This document shows, piece after piece, positions 35,747-45,078 of a DNA stretch of 64,000 nt. The position numbers were made by a program, and so were the translations under genes. Each line of letters opens with the position of its first letter. Positions within the stretch are counted from its first letter, which is position 1. The stretch spans positions 1,674,001 to 1,738,000 of the forward strand of contig NZ_MSCJ01000001.1 in NCBI RefSeq assembly GCF_002954615.1. The letters are read 5' to 3'. Under the pieces are notes generated by a model. It made no database searches, had not been told where the DNA came from, and worked only from the letters and a program-made list of their open reading frames with translations. The stretch is from Photobacterium angustum (lineage in GTDB: Bacteria > Pseudomonadota > Gammaproteobacteria > Enterobacterales > Vibrionaceae).

Positions 35747-36253
35747 ATGAAGAAACTGAGCATATTACTTCCCTTAGTCATCACTCTATTTGGTTGCGAT
35801 GCACAAAGCTCAGCCAAGCAAGTCGAGACGACGGCAGAAAGTCTATGTGGTAAAGGTGAATTTGTTTTATCACTGCCAAAAGACATGGATCAGTACAAAC
35901 AAAAAATGGCAGATTTTATTCAGGCAGGTGGTACAGATCCTTTTGATAAAACTGCCTTTACTGATACTTGTAAAAAACCTCGTAACGGTAAAATAGACTT
36001 AAAAGACATTGCAGAACAAGCAGCTCTTGCAACGCTCCCCTACCAAGATGCAGCTAAAGTGCTTTATTTTAAGCAAAAGAAAGAGACACTTTATATTGTG
36101 CTATCAGCACAAGAAAACGGATGGGCGGGCGTGTCTACCGCACTCGGTACTTCGATGCCTGTTATTATTCGTAATATTCAACTTAATAGCAGTATTAAAA
36201 ACATTAAATTTGGTTATGCTCCCGGAGATGAAGATCTCGCGATCGTTAAATAA
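35747..36253 (+). CDS. Putative lipoprotein of unknown function
   Basis: The 168-residue protein starts MKKLSILLPLVITLFGC, a lipoprotein signal with Cys17 (LFGC). The mature part has two more Cys (LCGKGEF and DTCKKP), which could pair, and a C-terminal region of beta-strand character. I recognise no family. It is divergent from the DUF1800/DUF1501 operon and stands alone between that and ycjF. Whether it acts with either neighbour is unknown. Confidence 0.7.
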   Translation: MKKLSILLPLVITLFGCDAQSSAKQVETTAESLCGKGEFVLSLPKDMDQYKQKMADFIQAGGTDPFDKTAFTDTCKKPRNGKIDLKDIAEQAALATLPYQDAAKVLYFKQKKETLYIVLSAQENGWAGVSTALGTSMPVIIRNIQLNSSIKNIKFGYAPGDEDLAIVK

Positions 36254-36257
36254 GATA

Positions 36258-36300
36258 AAAAAGTGGTCAAATATTAGCATTCTCTCTGACCACTTTATCT
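36258..36300. terminator. Terminator between the lipoprotein gene and ycjF
   Basis: AAAGTGGTCA/TGACCACTTT with a 17-base loop. The T-run is good on the minus strand (for ycjF) and weaker on the plus strand. Confidence 0.7.
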
Positions 36301-36332
36301 CTTCTATTTATACTTGATAAAGGAGTATCTAC

Positions 36333-37358
36333 TTAATCTTTTTCTTTGGTGCCAAGCTGTTTAAATAGATCGCTTCGTATTTCAGCCAATTTAGGTTGCT
36401 CTCCCGGTAACCATGGTAAAGGACGTACTAAACTGATCGCTTTTAGGCCAAGTCTTCCCGTCAATAAACCAATACTCACCCCTTGCGCAACTCGGGTAGA
36501 CATACGTCCCGCTAAGTCCATTGATAGCATATCCATCCCCAAATCAGTGATCACTTCAGATGCACCTGCAAATGCCATATTAGCCAATACCAGCTTAAGA
36601 AGCTTAATCCGAGACCAGTAACCTAATTCAACACCATAAACTCGCGAAACTTGTTCAATTAAGCGTAAATTACGCCATGCCACCAGCAACATATCAGCCA
36701 CTGCTAATGGGCTTAATGCAACCATTACTGCGGCATCAGTTGAGTATTTCGCTACTAGCTTTCGGGCTAATTTATCTTGCTGACTGACCACTAAGCGATC
36801 ATATAGCTCAAGTACTTCGCGATCATTGTGCGTAGCATCTAACGAATTCATCCAGCGATCATAGCCATAGTTATCACTACTAATCTGACTATGCTGCGCT
36901 AGTTTTGTACAGAAGGCTTTGCCGTTACCTATGCCATCACCATCAAGCAAGAGTTGAGCTTCATCACGCTCTGTTTGACGTGATTTTAACCGCCGTAATT
37001 TCAAAAGCTCTCGACCTAATGCACCAATACCAGTCACGGCAATACCGGCAACCAATGCACTCCAACCAAGCGATAACCAATCTGCTGTTTGATAAGCTGT
37101 CACAACGTGGTTGACCGTCTGCCACCCCACCATTGCTGCGCCTGCAACTACTAATCCTTTCAAAAAGCCATAACGACGCTTAGGTTTCGCTGCTAATACT
37201 TGCTTGAGATCTTTTTCAATTTCAGTTTCTTGTTGCTCTATTGCTTCAGGTAAAAAGTCGGCTTGTTGAGCAAACTCCAATTTCGACGCAATATTGAGTT
37301 GTTCTTGGTTAACTGTTGGATCATCAAAAACAATTTTACTTTTTAACGGTTCACTCAT
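36333..37358 (-). CDS. ycjF: YcjF/TIGR01620 family inner-membrane protein
   Basis: The 341-residue protein has an acidic N-terminal cytosolic part (about 1-60), two close membrane helices (about 66-120, including LVVAGAAMVGWQTV) and a C-terminal domain with ALSPLAVADMLLVAWRNLRLI and GRMSTRVAQGVSIGLLTGRLGLKAI, as in E. coli YcjF (353). The start overlaps the stop of ycjX by four bases. YcjX and YcjF are a conserved pair linked to the phage-shock and tyrR neighbourhood and belong to the PspF-linked stress regulon in several enterobacteria; biochemical role not established. Confidence 0.92.
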   Translation of the reverse strand: MSEPLKSKIVFDDPTVNQEQLNIASKLEFAQQADFLPEAIEQQETEIEKDLKQVLAAKPKRRYGFLKGLVVAGAAMVGWQTVNHVVTAYQTADWLSLGWSALVAGIAVTGIGALGRELLKLRRLKSRQTERDEAQLLLDGDGIGNGKAFCTKLAQHSQISSDNYGYDRWMNSLDATHNDREVLELYDRLVVSQQDKLARKLVAKYSTDAAVMVALSPLAVADMLLVAWRNLRLIEQVSRVYGVELGYWSRIKLLKLVLANMAFAGASEVITDLGMDMLSMDLAGRMSTRVAQGVSIGLLTGRLGLKAISLVRPLPWLPGEQPKLAEIRSDLFKQLGTKEKD

Positions 37359-38752
37359 TGCAGTTTATCTCCCAACAAATACTCAAGCGCTTTATCCATT
37401 CGGATATGCGGCAAAGGCTCGTCACTTTGCTGTTGCAACGGACGGAAATTAATAAAATCAAAGCTCTGCTGTTGCCAAAAATCAACGTTTGGTAACCGTT
37501 TTGGCACTTCTCCAGGAAAAAGAGTTTGTGCATTCCCTGACAAATCGACACCCCTTAACGCTGGAACTTGCTGCCCTTTGTGATTAACAAAGCCAGGCTC
37601 AGTCGCTTGAATCGATGCCAAGCTAACACAATCCATTTTAATCCCTTCAAAGGAAGCGGTTTGCCATGCTTCATTTACTAGCTGCTGTAATAATCCGACT
37701 AAATTCGGGTGCTGCTCGGGCGTAATATGATCGGCTTTGGTTGCAGCGAAGAGTACTTTATCAATACGCGGTGAAAATAGACGGCGTAGTAACGAGCTAC
37801 GCCCATATTTAAAACTTTGCATCAACTGATCTAATGCTTGACGCATATCATTAAACGATTCAGGTCCTGCATTAAGAGGCTGTAAGCAATCAACTAATAT
37901 GATTTGGCGATCAAACTTAGAGAAGTGATCGTTATAGAACGCTTTAACCACATGCTGTTGATAATACTTATAGCGATTTCTAAGCATCCCTACATTGGTG
38001 CTTTCATCCGCATCTATCAGCTGTTTTTCTGTGTACTTTTTATTCCACAATAGTGGGAAAAATTGTAAAACAGGTGCACCAGCTAATTCACCGGGCAGAA
38101 CAAAGCGTCCTGGTTGAACCCAATGTAATCCCCCTTCAGCTTTACATTGATGCAAATACTCGGTGAACGCCTTCGATATTTCTTCAATCTGCTTTTCATC
38201 TGCGGGTGCAAAAGGATCAAACATCTCGGTTTTAGCAAGCCAATTCTGTGCTAACTCAAGGCGTTTACCTTTTAATACTTGGCTTTGTTGTGCCGACCAC
38301 TGAGTAAAATCTAAATCAAGTAACGGTAAATCTAATAACCACTCACCGGGATAATCAATAATATCCAAATACAAAGTGGCGGTATCTTGAAATAATTTCA
38401 TTGCTCCTTTCTGAGGCTTATAGCGAAGAGCTAAACGCGTTTGGCTCACATCTCTCGTTGGCTCAGGCCATTCAGGAGGCGTCGACAAAATTGATTGCAT
38501 TCCTTCATCATAGCCAAATTTAGGCACATGCAGATCTAACTGAGGAACACGCTTTGCACCTAATAAATGACCATCACGCATCGCACTAAACATAGGTAGG
38601 CGAGCATTCGTACTTACATGCAGTAATTGATTAATAAGAGAAGTAATAAAAGCCGTTTTACCCGCTCGAGACAATCCTGTAACGGCAAGTCGAACGTGTC
38701 GGTCTAAGCTGCGATTGACGAGCTTATTCAACTCATTACTGATTCGATTCAT
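37355..38752 (-). CDS. ycjX: YcjX family GTP/ATP-binding protein (DUF463)
   Basis: The 465-residue protein has a P-loop GLSRAGKT (residues 26-33) and Walker B-like text LYLDIIDYPGEWLLDLPLL, placing it with the YcjX/DUF463 GTPase-like family (E. coli YcjX 465 residues). It is co-translated with ycjF. The gene pair is separated from pspC by a terminator, so it has its own promoter despite lying next to the psp genes. Confidence 0.93.
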   Translation of the reverse strand: MNRISNELNKLVNRSLDRHVRLAVTGLSRAGKTAFITSLINQLLHVSTNARLPMFSAMRDGHLLGAKRVPQLDLHVPKFGYDEGMQSILSTPPEWPEPTRDVSQTRLALRYKPQKGAMKLFQDTATLYLDIIDYPGEWLLDLPLLDLDFTQWSAQQSQVLKGKRLELAQNWLAKTEMFDPFAPADEKQIEEISKAFTEYLHQCKAEGGLHWVQPGRFVLPGELAGAPVLQFFPLLWNKKYTEKQLIDADESTNVGMLRNRYKYYQQHVVKAFYNDHFSKFDRQIILVDCLQPLNAGPESFNDMRQALDQLMQSFKYGRSSLLRRLFSPRIDKVLFAATKADHITPEQHPNLVGLLQQLVNEAWQTASFEGIKMDCVSLASIQATEPGFVNHKGQQVPALRGVDLSGNAQTLFPGEVPKRLPNVDFWQQQSFDFINFRPLQQQSDEPLPHIRMDKALEYLLGDKLQ

Positions 38753-38847
38753 GATTAACCCTAGTTGTTTTCATTTTTGTTTTAGGTTTAACAACTTTAT
38801 TCTAATAACTATCAATAAAGTGATTTAACTATATTACGCCTTTATAA

Positions 38848-38888
38848 CGAAAAAAAGCAGGTCTGACATTGATCAGCACCTGCTTCAT
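38848..38888 (-). terminator. Intrinsic terminator of the pspABC operon
   Basis: On the minus strand AAGCAGGTGCTGA and TCAG-ACCTGCTT form a long stem with a one-base bulge, followed by seven T. Confidence 0.85.
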
Positions 38889-38909
38889 TAGGCTAAGCTT
38901 TATGGATAA

Positions 38910-39296
38910 TTAAAGCTTATTGAACTCGCGATCGACTTTAAATGCAGAAGATGTAACATACGCTTCCATCTGTTGAACCTTCTTTTCTGCGGTATCAAAT
39001 TCTGATTCAACTTTTTGTAAAATTTGATGCGCAGAGCGACCAGCCTGCCATGGTTTCTGTTTTACGTTGTGCTCGGTATAAGTATCTTGTTGCTCTTTTC
39101 GCTGTGGTGGCATTTTATCTAAAATTAACCATGCAGCGATATAAGCAATTGTGGCAAAAAAACCTAAACCAAGTAAGAAGGCCGAAACAGCAAGAATACG
39201 TACTAACCAAATTTCAATGCCGAAATATTCAGCTAAGCCAGCACACACACCACCCAATTTTCCTTTTTTAGGATCACGGTATAAGGTCTTACTCAT
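38910..39296 (-). CDS. pspC: Phage shock protein C
   Basis: The 128-residue inner-membrane protein begins MSKTLYRDPKKGKLGGVCAGLAEYFGIEIWLVRIL, the PspC domain, followed by a membrane helix (LGFFATIAYIAAWLIL) and a C-terminal leucine-poor coiled region (about 80-128). PspC with PspB relays membrane stress to PspA. The ATG at 39296 follows GGAGG and shares one base with the pspB stop (TAATG). It closes the pspABC operon. Confidence 0.95.
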   Translation of the reverse strand: MSKTLYRDPKKGKLGGVCAGLAEYFGIEIWLVRILAVSAFLLGLGFFATIAYIAAWLILDKMPPQRKEQQDTYTEHNVKQKPWQAGRSAHQILQKVESEFDTAEKKVQQMEAYVTSSAFKVDREFNKL

Positions 39297-39523
39297 TATT
39301 TTTGCCTCCACCTTGGCACTTCTGCATCAAGAATACGCTCTAACGTCACAATACGTTCTTGCATATCTTCTGCGCGTGCCACCAAGGTCTCTAACTTTTT
39401 CTGATCTTCACCTGACAGCCCTTCACCGGCTTGACGTTTACTGCGATAGTGAAGGATTAACCATAGCGGTGCGACAATAATCATGAACACCACTAATGGA
39501 ACGCTAATAAAACCCATTGACAT
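39296..39523 (-). CDS. pspB: Phage shock protein B
   Basis: The 75-residue protein has an N-terminal membrane helix (about 5-25, SVPLVVFMIIVAPLWLILHY) and a cytosolic coiled coil (LETLVARAEDMQERIVTLERIL), exactly the PspB plan (E. coli 74 residues). The first ATG follows AGGAG with eight-base spacing. It is coupled to pspC by one shared base and lies 56 bases after pspA. Confidence 0.95.
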   Translation of the reverse strand: MSMGFISVPLVVFMIIVAPLWLILHYRSKRQAGEGLSGEDQKKLETLVARAEDMQERIVTLERILDAEVPRWRQK

Positions 39524-39579
39524 TATTTGTTCTCCTTTCGCGCAGAATCAATGAAACAACGACGATAACTTAGTTGTAC

Positions 39580-40245
39580 TTACTCTTTATCCTTGATGTT
39601 CGCTTTTAAGCGCTCAAGTTCTTTTTCAATTTCGTCTTGTGCTTGTAAATCAGCAAATTCTGACTCTAAGCTTTTGCCACGGCCAAAGCTATAACTATCT
39701 GCTTCTGCTTCCATTTCATCAATGCGACGTTCATATTGCTCAAACTTAGACATCGCCTCATCAACTTTACTTGTATCTAGCTGACGACGAACATCACGGC
39801 GAGTGCCTGCGGCTTTATGACGCGTCACTAATGCTTGTTGACGAGCGCGTGTTTCTTGCAACTTACGCTCAAGTTCAGCGACTTCTAATGACAATTTTTC
39901 AATTGTCTCTTCTACGAGTTTGTATTCTTCATTTAACGTTAATGCGACATCAGCCAGTTTTTGCTTTTCGATCAGTGCTGCACGGGCTAAATCTTCACGA
40001 CCTTTTTGCAGTGCAAGGCTCGCCTTTTCCTGCCAATCTGTAATTTGTGATTCAATCGCTTGAATACGACGGTGTAGCTCTTTTTTATCAGCTAATGCAC
40101 GTGCTGAAGATGTGCGAACCTCAACTAATGTATCTTCCATCTCTTGGATAATAAGACGGATCAGCTTTTGTGGATCTTCAGCCTTATCCAGTAACGAATT
40201 CACGTTAGCATTTACGATATCAGCAAAACGAGAAAAAATACCCAT
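39580..40245 (-). CDS. pspA: Phage shock protein A
   Basis: The 221-residue PspA/ESCRT-III-like protein starts [27 protein letters not shown] (N-terminal amphipathic helix) and is almost entirely coiled coil. It binds and restrains PspF when unstressed and coats damaged inner membrane under stress. The second of two adjacent ATGs gives the conserved N-terminus. A sigma-54 promoter lies about 100 bases upstream and the divergent pspF gene encodes its activator. Confidence 0.96.
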   Translation of the reverse strand: MGIFSRFADIVNANVNSLLDKAEDPQKLIRLIIQEMEDTLVEVRTSSARALADKKELHRRIQAIESQITDWQEKASLALQKGREDLARAALIEKQKLADVALTLNEEYKLVEETIEKLSLEVAELERKLQETRARQQALVTRHKAAGTRRDVRRQLDTSKVDEAMSKFEQYERRIDEMEAEADSYSFGRGKSLESEFADLQAQDEIEKELERLKANIKDKE

Positions 40246-40342
40246 CATTAAACTCCTTGATTAAACCCATTTCACAGTAATCACGCTTACAGGTTTATAT
40301 AGTGATACTAACTTAATATTATTGTGTTGCCACTTAGATATA

Positions 40343-40358
40343 TCAAGTACTGTGCCAA
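40343..40358 (-). promoter_or_regulatory. Sigma-54 promoter of pspABC
   Basis: On the minus strand TTGGCAC-N5-TTGA matches the sigma-54 -24/-12 pattern (TGGCAC-N5-TTGC) except for the last position, the position where E. coli pspA also deviates. It lies about 100 bases before pspA. Confidence 0.7.
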
Positions 40359-40454
40359 CTTTTAAATCATTTAATATCAATAACTTAATTTATAACTAAC
40401 TTTTAACCAAGCTATGATATAGTTAATTTAACCAATTAATAGTGAGATTAACCA
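40359..40454. promoter_or_regulatory. Likely PspF binding region and pspF promoter
   Basis: Between the sigma-54 site and pspF lies an inverted repeat TTAACCAAGCTATGATATAGTTAA-like element (arms TTAAC at 40405-40409 and GTTAA about 15 bases on) with TATGAT, which could serve as the pspF -10. In E. coli PspF binds upstream of pspA and represses its own gene; the same layout is inferred here. Confidence 0.45.
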
Positions 40455-41480
40455 ATGCGTAAGACGGAAAACTTAATCGGTGAATCTGATGCTTTTCTAA
40501 GTGTTCTAGACCAAGCATCACGCCTCGCTTCGCTCAATCGTCCCATTCTTATTCTTGGTGAGCGAGGCACTGGTAAAGAGTTAATCGCCCAACGCGTTCA
40601 CTACTTATCAAAGCGTTGGGATCAACCTTTAGTAACACTAAACTGTGCCGCACTAAGCGAAGGCGTCATTGATTCTGAACTATTTGGTCATGAAGCTGGC
40701 TCCTTTACTGGGGCGAAAGGTCGTCACCAAGGACGCTTTGAACGTGCAGAAAATGGCACACTTTTTTTAGATGAATTAGCGACCGCTCCGATGGGGGTTC
40801 AAGAAAAATTATTACGCGTAATTGAATACGGTGAGTACGAACGCGTGGGCGGTAATAAACCTTGCCAAGCGAATGTACGCTTAGTTTGTGCAACTAATGA
40901 AAATTTACCCAAATTAGTTGCTGAGGGAAAATTTCGAGCTGATTTACTTGATAGACTGGCCTTTGAAATCATCCACCTACCACCAATACGCGAACGACAA
41001 GACGATATTTTACCATTAGCAGAACACTATGCTGTGCGTATGTGTCGAGAACTAGGATATAGCTATTTTGCAGGTTTTACTCAACAGGCAAAACAACAAC
41101 TACTCGACTATCAATGGCCAGGGAATATTCGAGAGTTAAAAAACGTTGTCGAGCGGTCTGTATTTCGTCATAGCACAGAAGATGAAGCTATTGCCGAAAT
41201 TTATACCGATCCTTTCGCTACAGCTTGGCAATCTTGTGAATCAATATCACCACAATCTTTATCAAAAGTTGATACACCAGTAGTCAAACAAGAAAACTCA
41301 ATCATTCAACTTCCCGTTGATCTTCGCCAATACTTGCAAGATCAAGAAATCATATTGATCAATGATGCGCTTGAACAAGCTCGTTTTAATCAAACGAAAG
41401 CCGCTGAACTTTTAAGCTTAAGTTATCACCAGTTAAGAGGATTAATTCGAAAGTATGACATTAACGTTAATGGTGATTAA
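40455..41480 (+). CDS. pspF: Phage shock operon transcriptional activator PspF
   Basis: The 341-residue sigma-54 activator has no N-terminal sensor domain. The AAA+ domain (about 5-240) shows Walker A GERGTGKE (35-42), the sigma-54-contacting loop GSFTGA (82-87), Walker B GTLFLDELATA and the arginine-finger region. A Fis-type helix-turn-helix ends the protein (NQTKAAELLSLSYHQLRGLIRKY). It is divergent from pspABC and 137 bases upstream of sapA, as in many Vibrio genomes. Confidence 0.96.
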   Translation: MRKTENLIGESDAFLSVLDQASRLASLNRPILILGERGTGKELIAQRVHYLSKRWDQPLVTLNCAALSEGVIDSELFGHEAGSFTGAKGRHQGRFERAENGTLFLDELATAPMGVQEKLLRVIEYGEYERVGGNKPCQANVRLVCATNENLPKLVAEGKFRADLLDRLAFEIIHLPPIRERQDDILPLAEHYAVRMCRELGYSYFAGFTQQAKQQLLDYQWPGNIRELKNVVERSVFRHSTEDEAIAEIYTDPFATAWQSCESISPQSLSKVDTPVVKQENSIIQLPVDLRQYLQDQEIILINDALEQARFNQTKAAELLSLSYHQLRGLIRKYDINVNGD

Positions 41481-41617
41481 TCAACCAAATTCGAGAAATA
41501 ATTAAAGATATGTAACGGTTTTAGACTAATTCCTTATAAATAAAGCAGGATAGCTTGGTGACGTTAAAAGAAAAATGTTAAATTTAACGACTTAATTTCA
41601 TTTAACGCCTATTAAAT

Positions 41618-43237
41618 ATGAGCGCTTACAGTCGTCTTTTGATTGCCGGCTTCACTTTACTTGGCCTTTTAGGTTGTAAAGAGCCGTCACATAATACCGC
41701 TAAGCAAAGCAATGGCTTTGTTTATTGCGGTCAAGATACTCCGACAACATTAAATCCACAGCTAACGGATGGCGGATTAACAGCAGAAACACTCTCGGCT
41801 CAAATTTTCGATCGCCTGCTGTTACTCGATCCTATCAGTCACAAACCACTTCCTGATCTAGCAAAAAGCTGGACTGTCAGTGACGATGGCTTGGTATATA
41901 CCTTTAAGCTGCGAGATAACGTTAAATTCCAACATACTGATTGGTTTACTCCAACACGTCCGCTTAATGCTGACGACGTTATTTTTAGCTTTGAGCGTAT
42001 CATTAATCCACACCACCCTTTTCATAATATTTCTGGTGGTCGTTACCCATGGTTTGAAAGCCTTGGATTCGCTAATTTAATTGATACTATCAAAGCTAAA
42101 GATCCTCTTACGGTTCAATTTACCTTAAATCGCCCTGATAATTCTTTCTTGTCTAACTTAGCAACCAGCTATGCGGTGATTTATTCTGAGCAATATGGCC
42201 AACAACTATTAAAATCAGGACGTATCGGCCTTATTGATACAAAACCTATTGGTACGGGGCCTTTTTACGTTGATCAATTTATACCCAATGATCTTATTCG
42301 CTTAAAACGTAATAAGGATTATTGGCAAGGTGCCGCGCCAATGGAGCAAGTGGTATTTGATATCTCTGCCCGTGGCATGGGTAATCTTGCTAAGTTGCTA
42401 AGCTCTGAATGTGATGTACTTTCTTCTCCTGTTGCGAGTCAGTTACCTGTTATTTCAAATAACGATAACTATAAACTACTTGCACAAACGGGGATGAATG
42501 TATCCTTTCTAGCATTAAATACAGAACGTACACCGTTAAATAAATTAGAAATCCGTGAAGCTATTAATTATGCAATAAACCGAAAAACACTGCTCAATTC
42601 TGTTTATTACGGTACTGCAACAGAAGCAAAAAGCTTATTACCCCCAATGTCTTGGGCTTATAACCACGACAGTAAAGCGCTTTCTTATAATCCTAAATTA
42701 GCCAAACAACTGCTTGATGCCGCTGGCTATGATTACAACCAAGTCCTGACAATGTGGGTACCACTTGAGCCTCGACCGTATAACCCAAGTCCTCGTAAAA
42801 CCGCGGAATTAATCCAAGCTAATTTGAAAGCTGTTGGTATCAATGTGTCTTTACATCATCAAGAAACGATTGGACGTGTTGGTTTAACTGATACCACTCA
42901 ATACGATATGGTTCTTGCCGGTTGGATCGCAGATAACGGTGACCCTGATAATTTCTTAAGACCATTATTGTCATGCAATGCTAAAAAAGCAGGGCTCAAT
43001 GTCGCTAACTGGTGTGATCTTGGTTTTGATAATTTACTTGAAATTGCACTACGCACAAATAAGCAACAACAACGCCAAGCATATTACCAGCAAGCGCAAA
43101 ATATTTTGGATCAACAAATACCTGTGATCCCATTAGCTCATGGTGTCCATTTCCAAGCCCACAATAAATCGCTAGGTGGGTTACAGATGGATCCCTTTGG
43201 CTCACGATCTTTTTCCAGTGTTTATCGAATTGAGTAA
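41618..43237 (+). CDS. sapA: Peptide ABC transporter substrate-binding lipoprotein SapA
   Basis: The 539-residue SBP_bac_5 protein starts MSAYSRLLIAGFTLLGLLGC, a lipoprotein signal with LLGC, whereas E. coli SapA has a soluble periplasmic signal. Motifs include QLTDGGLTAETLSAQIFDRLL, SWTVSDDGLVYTFKLRDNVKF and FDNLLEIALRT. In Salmonella and Haemophilus SapA binds cationic antimicrobial peptides and the system also affects K+ and heme; E. coli SapBCDF was reported to export putrescine. First gene of a compact sapABCDF operon; sapB follows after three bases. The ribosome site is weak. Confidence 0.92.
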   Translation: MSAYSRLLIAGFTLLGLLGCKEPSHNTAKQSNGFVYCGQDTPTTLNPQLTDGGLTAETLSAQIFDRLLLLDPISHKPLPDLAKSWTVSDDGLVYTFKLRDNVKFQHTDWFTPTRPLNADDVIFSFERIINPHHPFHNISGGRYPWFESLGFANLIDTIKAKDPLTVQFTLNRPDNSFLSNLATSYAVIYSEQYGQQLLKSGRIGLIDTKPIGTGPFYVDQFIPNDLIRLKRNKDYWQGAAPMEQVVFDISARGMGNLAKLLSSECDVLSSPVASQLPVISNNDNYKLLAQTGMNVSFLALNTERTPLNKLEIREAINYAINRKTLLNSVYYGTATEAKSLLPPMSWAYNHDSKALSYNPKLAKQLLDAAGYDYNQVLTMWVPLEPRPYNPSPRKTAELIQANLKAVGINVSLHHQETIGRVGLTDTTQYDMVLAGWIADNGDPDNFLRPLLSCNAKKAGLNVANWCDLGFDNLLEIALRTNKQQQRQAYYQQAQNILDQQIPVIPLAHGVHFQAHNKSLGGLQMDPFGSRSFSSVYRIE

Positions 43238-43240
43238 AGT

Positions 43241-44203
43241 ATGTTTATTTATACGATACGTCGCCTAAATTTGTTTGTAATTACGCTATTAATACTGACC
43301 TTAATTGGTTTTAGTATTTTGCGTTTAGATACCCAATTACAGTGGGCGCATCAAAGCTTTTTTAGTGGTTGGATTTTATATTTAGAGAACCTACTTTCAG
43401 GTAATCTCGGTATCACACCCAATGGTATACCTATTAGTAGCGAAATCTTAACCGTATTTCCTGCAACGTTAGAGCTGTGCTTTTTTGCCTTTATACTATC
43501 GTTAATCGTTGGTATTCCGCTGGGCACTATCGCAGGCGTACATCGAGGACAACCTATTGATACCATCATTTCCTCAATAACCTTACTGGGCTATTCCATC
43601 CCACTATTTTGGTTAGCGATGTTATTAATTCTATTGTTTTCACTGAATTTAGGCTGGCTTCCTGTTTCGGGGCGTTACAGTTTGTTATATCAATTTGATC
43701 ATGTCACAGGCTTTGCTCTGATTGATATTTTGCTGTCAGATAAACCATACCGTATGGAAGCATTTCTTAATGCACTACAACATTTAGTATTGCCAACGAT
43801 TGTTTTAGCGATGGCGCCTACAACAGAAGTGATACGTTTAACCCGAGCCTCAATTTCAGACGTAATGACGAAAAACTATATCAAAGTCGCCCAAACGAAA
43901 GGCTTATCTACCTTTGAAATCGTTCGCCGCCATGCGATGAAAAATGCCCTTCCCCCAATCATTCCTAAATTAGGGATGCAGTTTGCGGCAATGATGACCT
44001 TTGCCATGCTTACGGAATCTATTTTTAATTGGCCGGGTATTGGTCGTTGGTTACTTAATGCGATTGCAGATCAAAATTATGTTGCCATTCAAGCAGGTGT
44101 AATCACAGTAGGTAGCTTCATCTTATTGGCTAACATTTTATCTGATTTGGCTGGTGCTATGGTGAACCCATTAGTAAGGAAGGAATGGTATGCCATCAAA
44201 TAG
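43241..44203 (+). CDS. sapB: Sap ABC transporter permease SapB
   Basis: The 320-residue inner-membrane permease has six predicted helices and the DppB/OppB-type EAA loop (VAQTKGLSTFEIVRRHAMKNALPPIIPKLG at about 222-250). Its end overlaps sapC by 14 bases. It lies within the sap operon with strong order conservation to E. coli (321 residues). Confidence 0.93.
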   Translation: MFIYTIRRLNLFVITLLILTLIGFSILRLDTQLQWAHQSFFSGWILYLENLLSGNLGITPNGIPISSEILTVFPATLELCFFAFILSLIVGIPLGTIAGVHRGQPIDTIISSITLLGYSIPLFWLAMLLILLFSLNLGWLPVSGRYSLLYQFDHVTGFALIDILLSDKPYRMEAFLNALQHLVLPTIVLAMAPTTEVIRLTRASISDVMTKNYIKVAQTKGLSTFEIVRRHAMKNALPPIIPKLGMQFAAMMTFAMLTESIFNWPGIGRWLLNAIADQNYVAIQAGVITVGSFILLANILSDLAGAMVNPLVRKEWYAIK

Positions 44204-45077
44204 TGTTTACCAAGAAGAAACAATCCCAACCCAATGGGAACGCGCTTGGCAAAATTTCAGGGCTAACTCACTGGCTATGTTTGGCCTATGGTGTTTACTG
44301 TTTTTGCTCATTGTCACCCTAACAGCACAATGGTTAGCACCCTATTCTCCGATAAAACAGGTTGGTGAGCTTCTCATGCCACCATCATGGGATAATTCTG
44401 GTCATGTGAACTTTTTCTTTGGTACTGATGATTTAGGGCGTGATATTTTATCTCGCTTGATCATAGGTTCACAGTTAACCTTTGGCTATGCCTTATTAGT
44501 CGCTTTTGCATCCAGCATTATTGGTTTGCTGATCGGTATTCTTGCCGGAATGAGCAAAGGCTTAAAATCGAGCTTTTTAAATCATATTTTAGATACCGTG
44601 TTATCTATCCCTTCGCTTTTATTAGCCATCATTGTGGTCGCCTATATGGGACCAGGGGAAACACATATCTTGCTCGCTATTTGGCTAGCTTTGATCCCTC
44701 GTTTTATTCGAGCAGTGTACACAGCCGTTCATACTGAAGTTGCTAAAGATTACGTTATTGCTGCACGATTAGATGGCGCTAATAATTTTTACCTCTTATG
44801 GAATTCAATCTTACCCAATATTTTATCAACCATTATTACTGAGATGACGCGTGCAATCTCGATTGCTATTTTAGATATTGCCGCATTGGGTTTCCTAGGG
44901 TTAGGTGCGCAAACACCACAACCAGAATGGGGCGCCATGTTAGGTGACTCTGTTGAACTAATTTACCTTGCACCATGGACAGTCACATTACCGGGTCTTG
45001 CCATTATGTTTAGCGTTCTAGTGATTAATTTAGTCGGTGATGGTCTTCGCCAAGCACTTAATGCAGGGATTGATTAA
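44190..45077 (+). CDS. sapC: Sap ABC transporter permease SapC
   Basis: The 295-residue permease of DppC/OppC type has an N-terminal cytosolic segment, about six helices, and the loop [19 protein letters not shown] typical of the family, with EAA motif [22 protein letters not shown]. The start has an AAGGA ribosome site inside the sapB end. Partner of SapB. Confidence 0.94.
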   Translation: MPSNSVYQEETIPTQWERAWQNFRANSLAMFGLWCLLFLLIVTLTAQWLAPYSPIKQVGELLMPPSWDNSGHVNFFFGTDDLGRDILSRLIIGSQLTFGYALLVAFASSIIGLLIGILAGMSKGLKSSFLNHILDTVLSIPSLLLAIIVVAYMGPGETHILLAIWLALIPRFIRAVYTAVHTEVAKDYVIAARLDGANNFYLLWNSILPNILSTIITEMTRAISIAILDIAALGFLGLGAQTPQPEWGAMLGDSVELIYLAPWTVTLPGLAIMFSVLVINLVGDGLRQALNAGID

Positions 45078-45078
45078 T

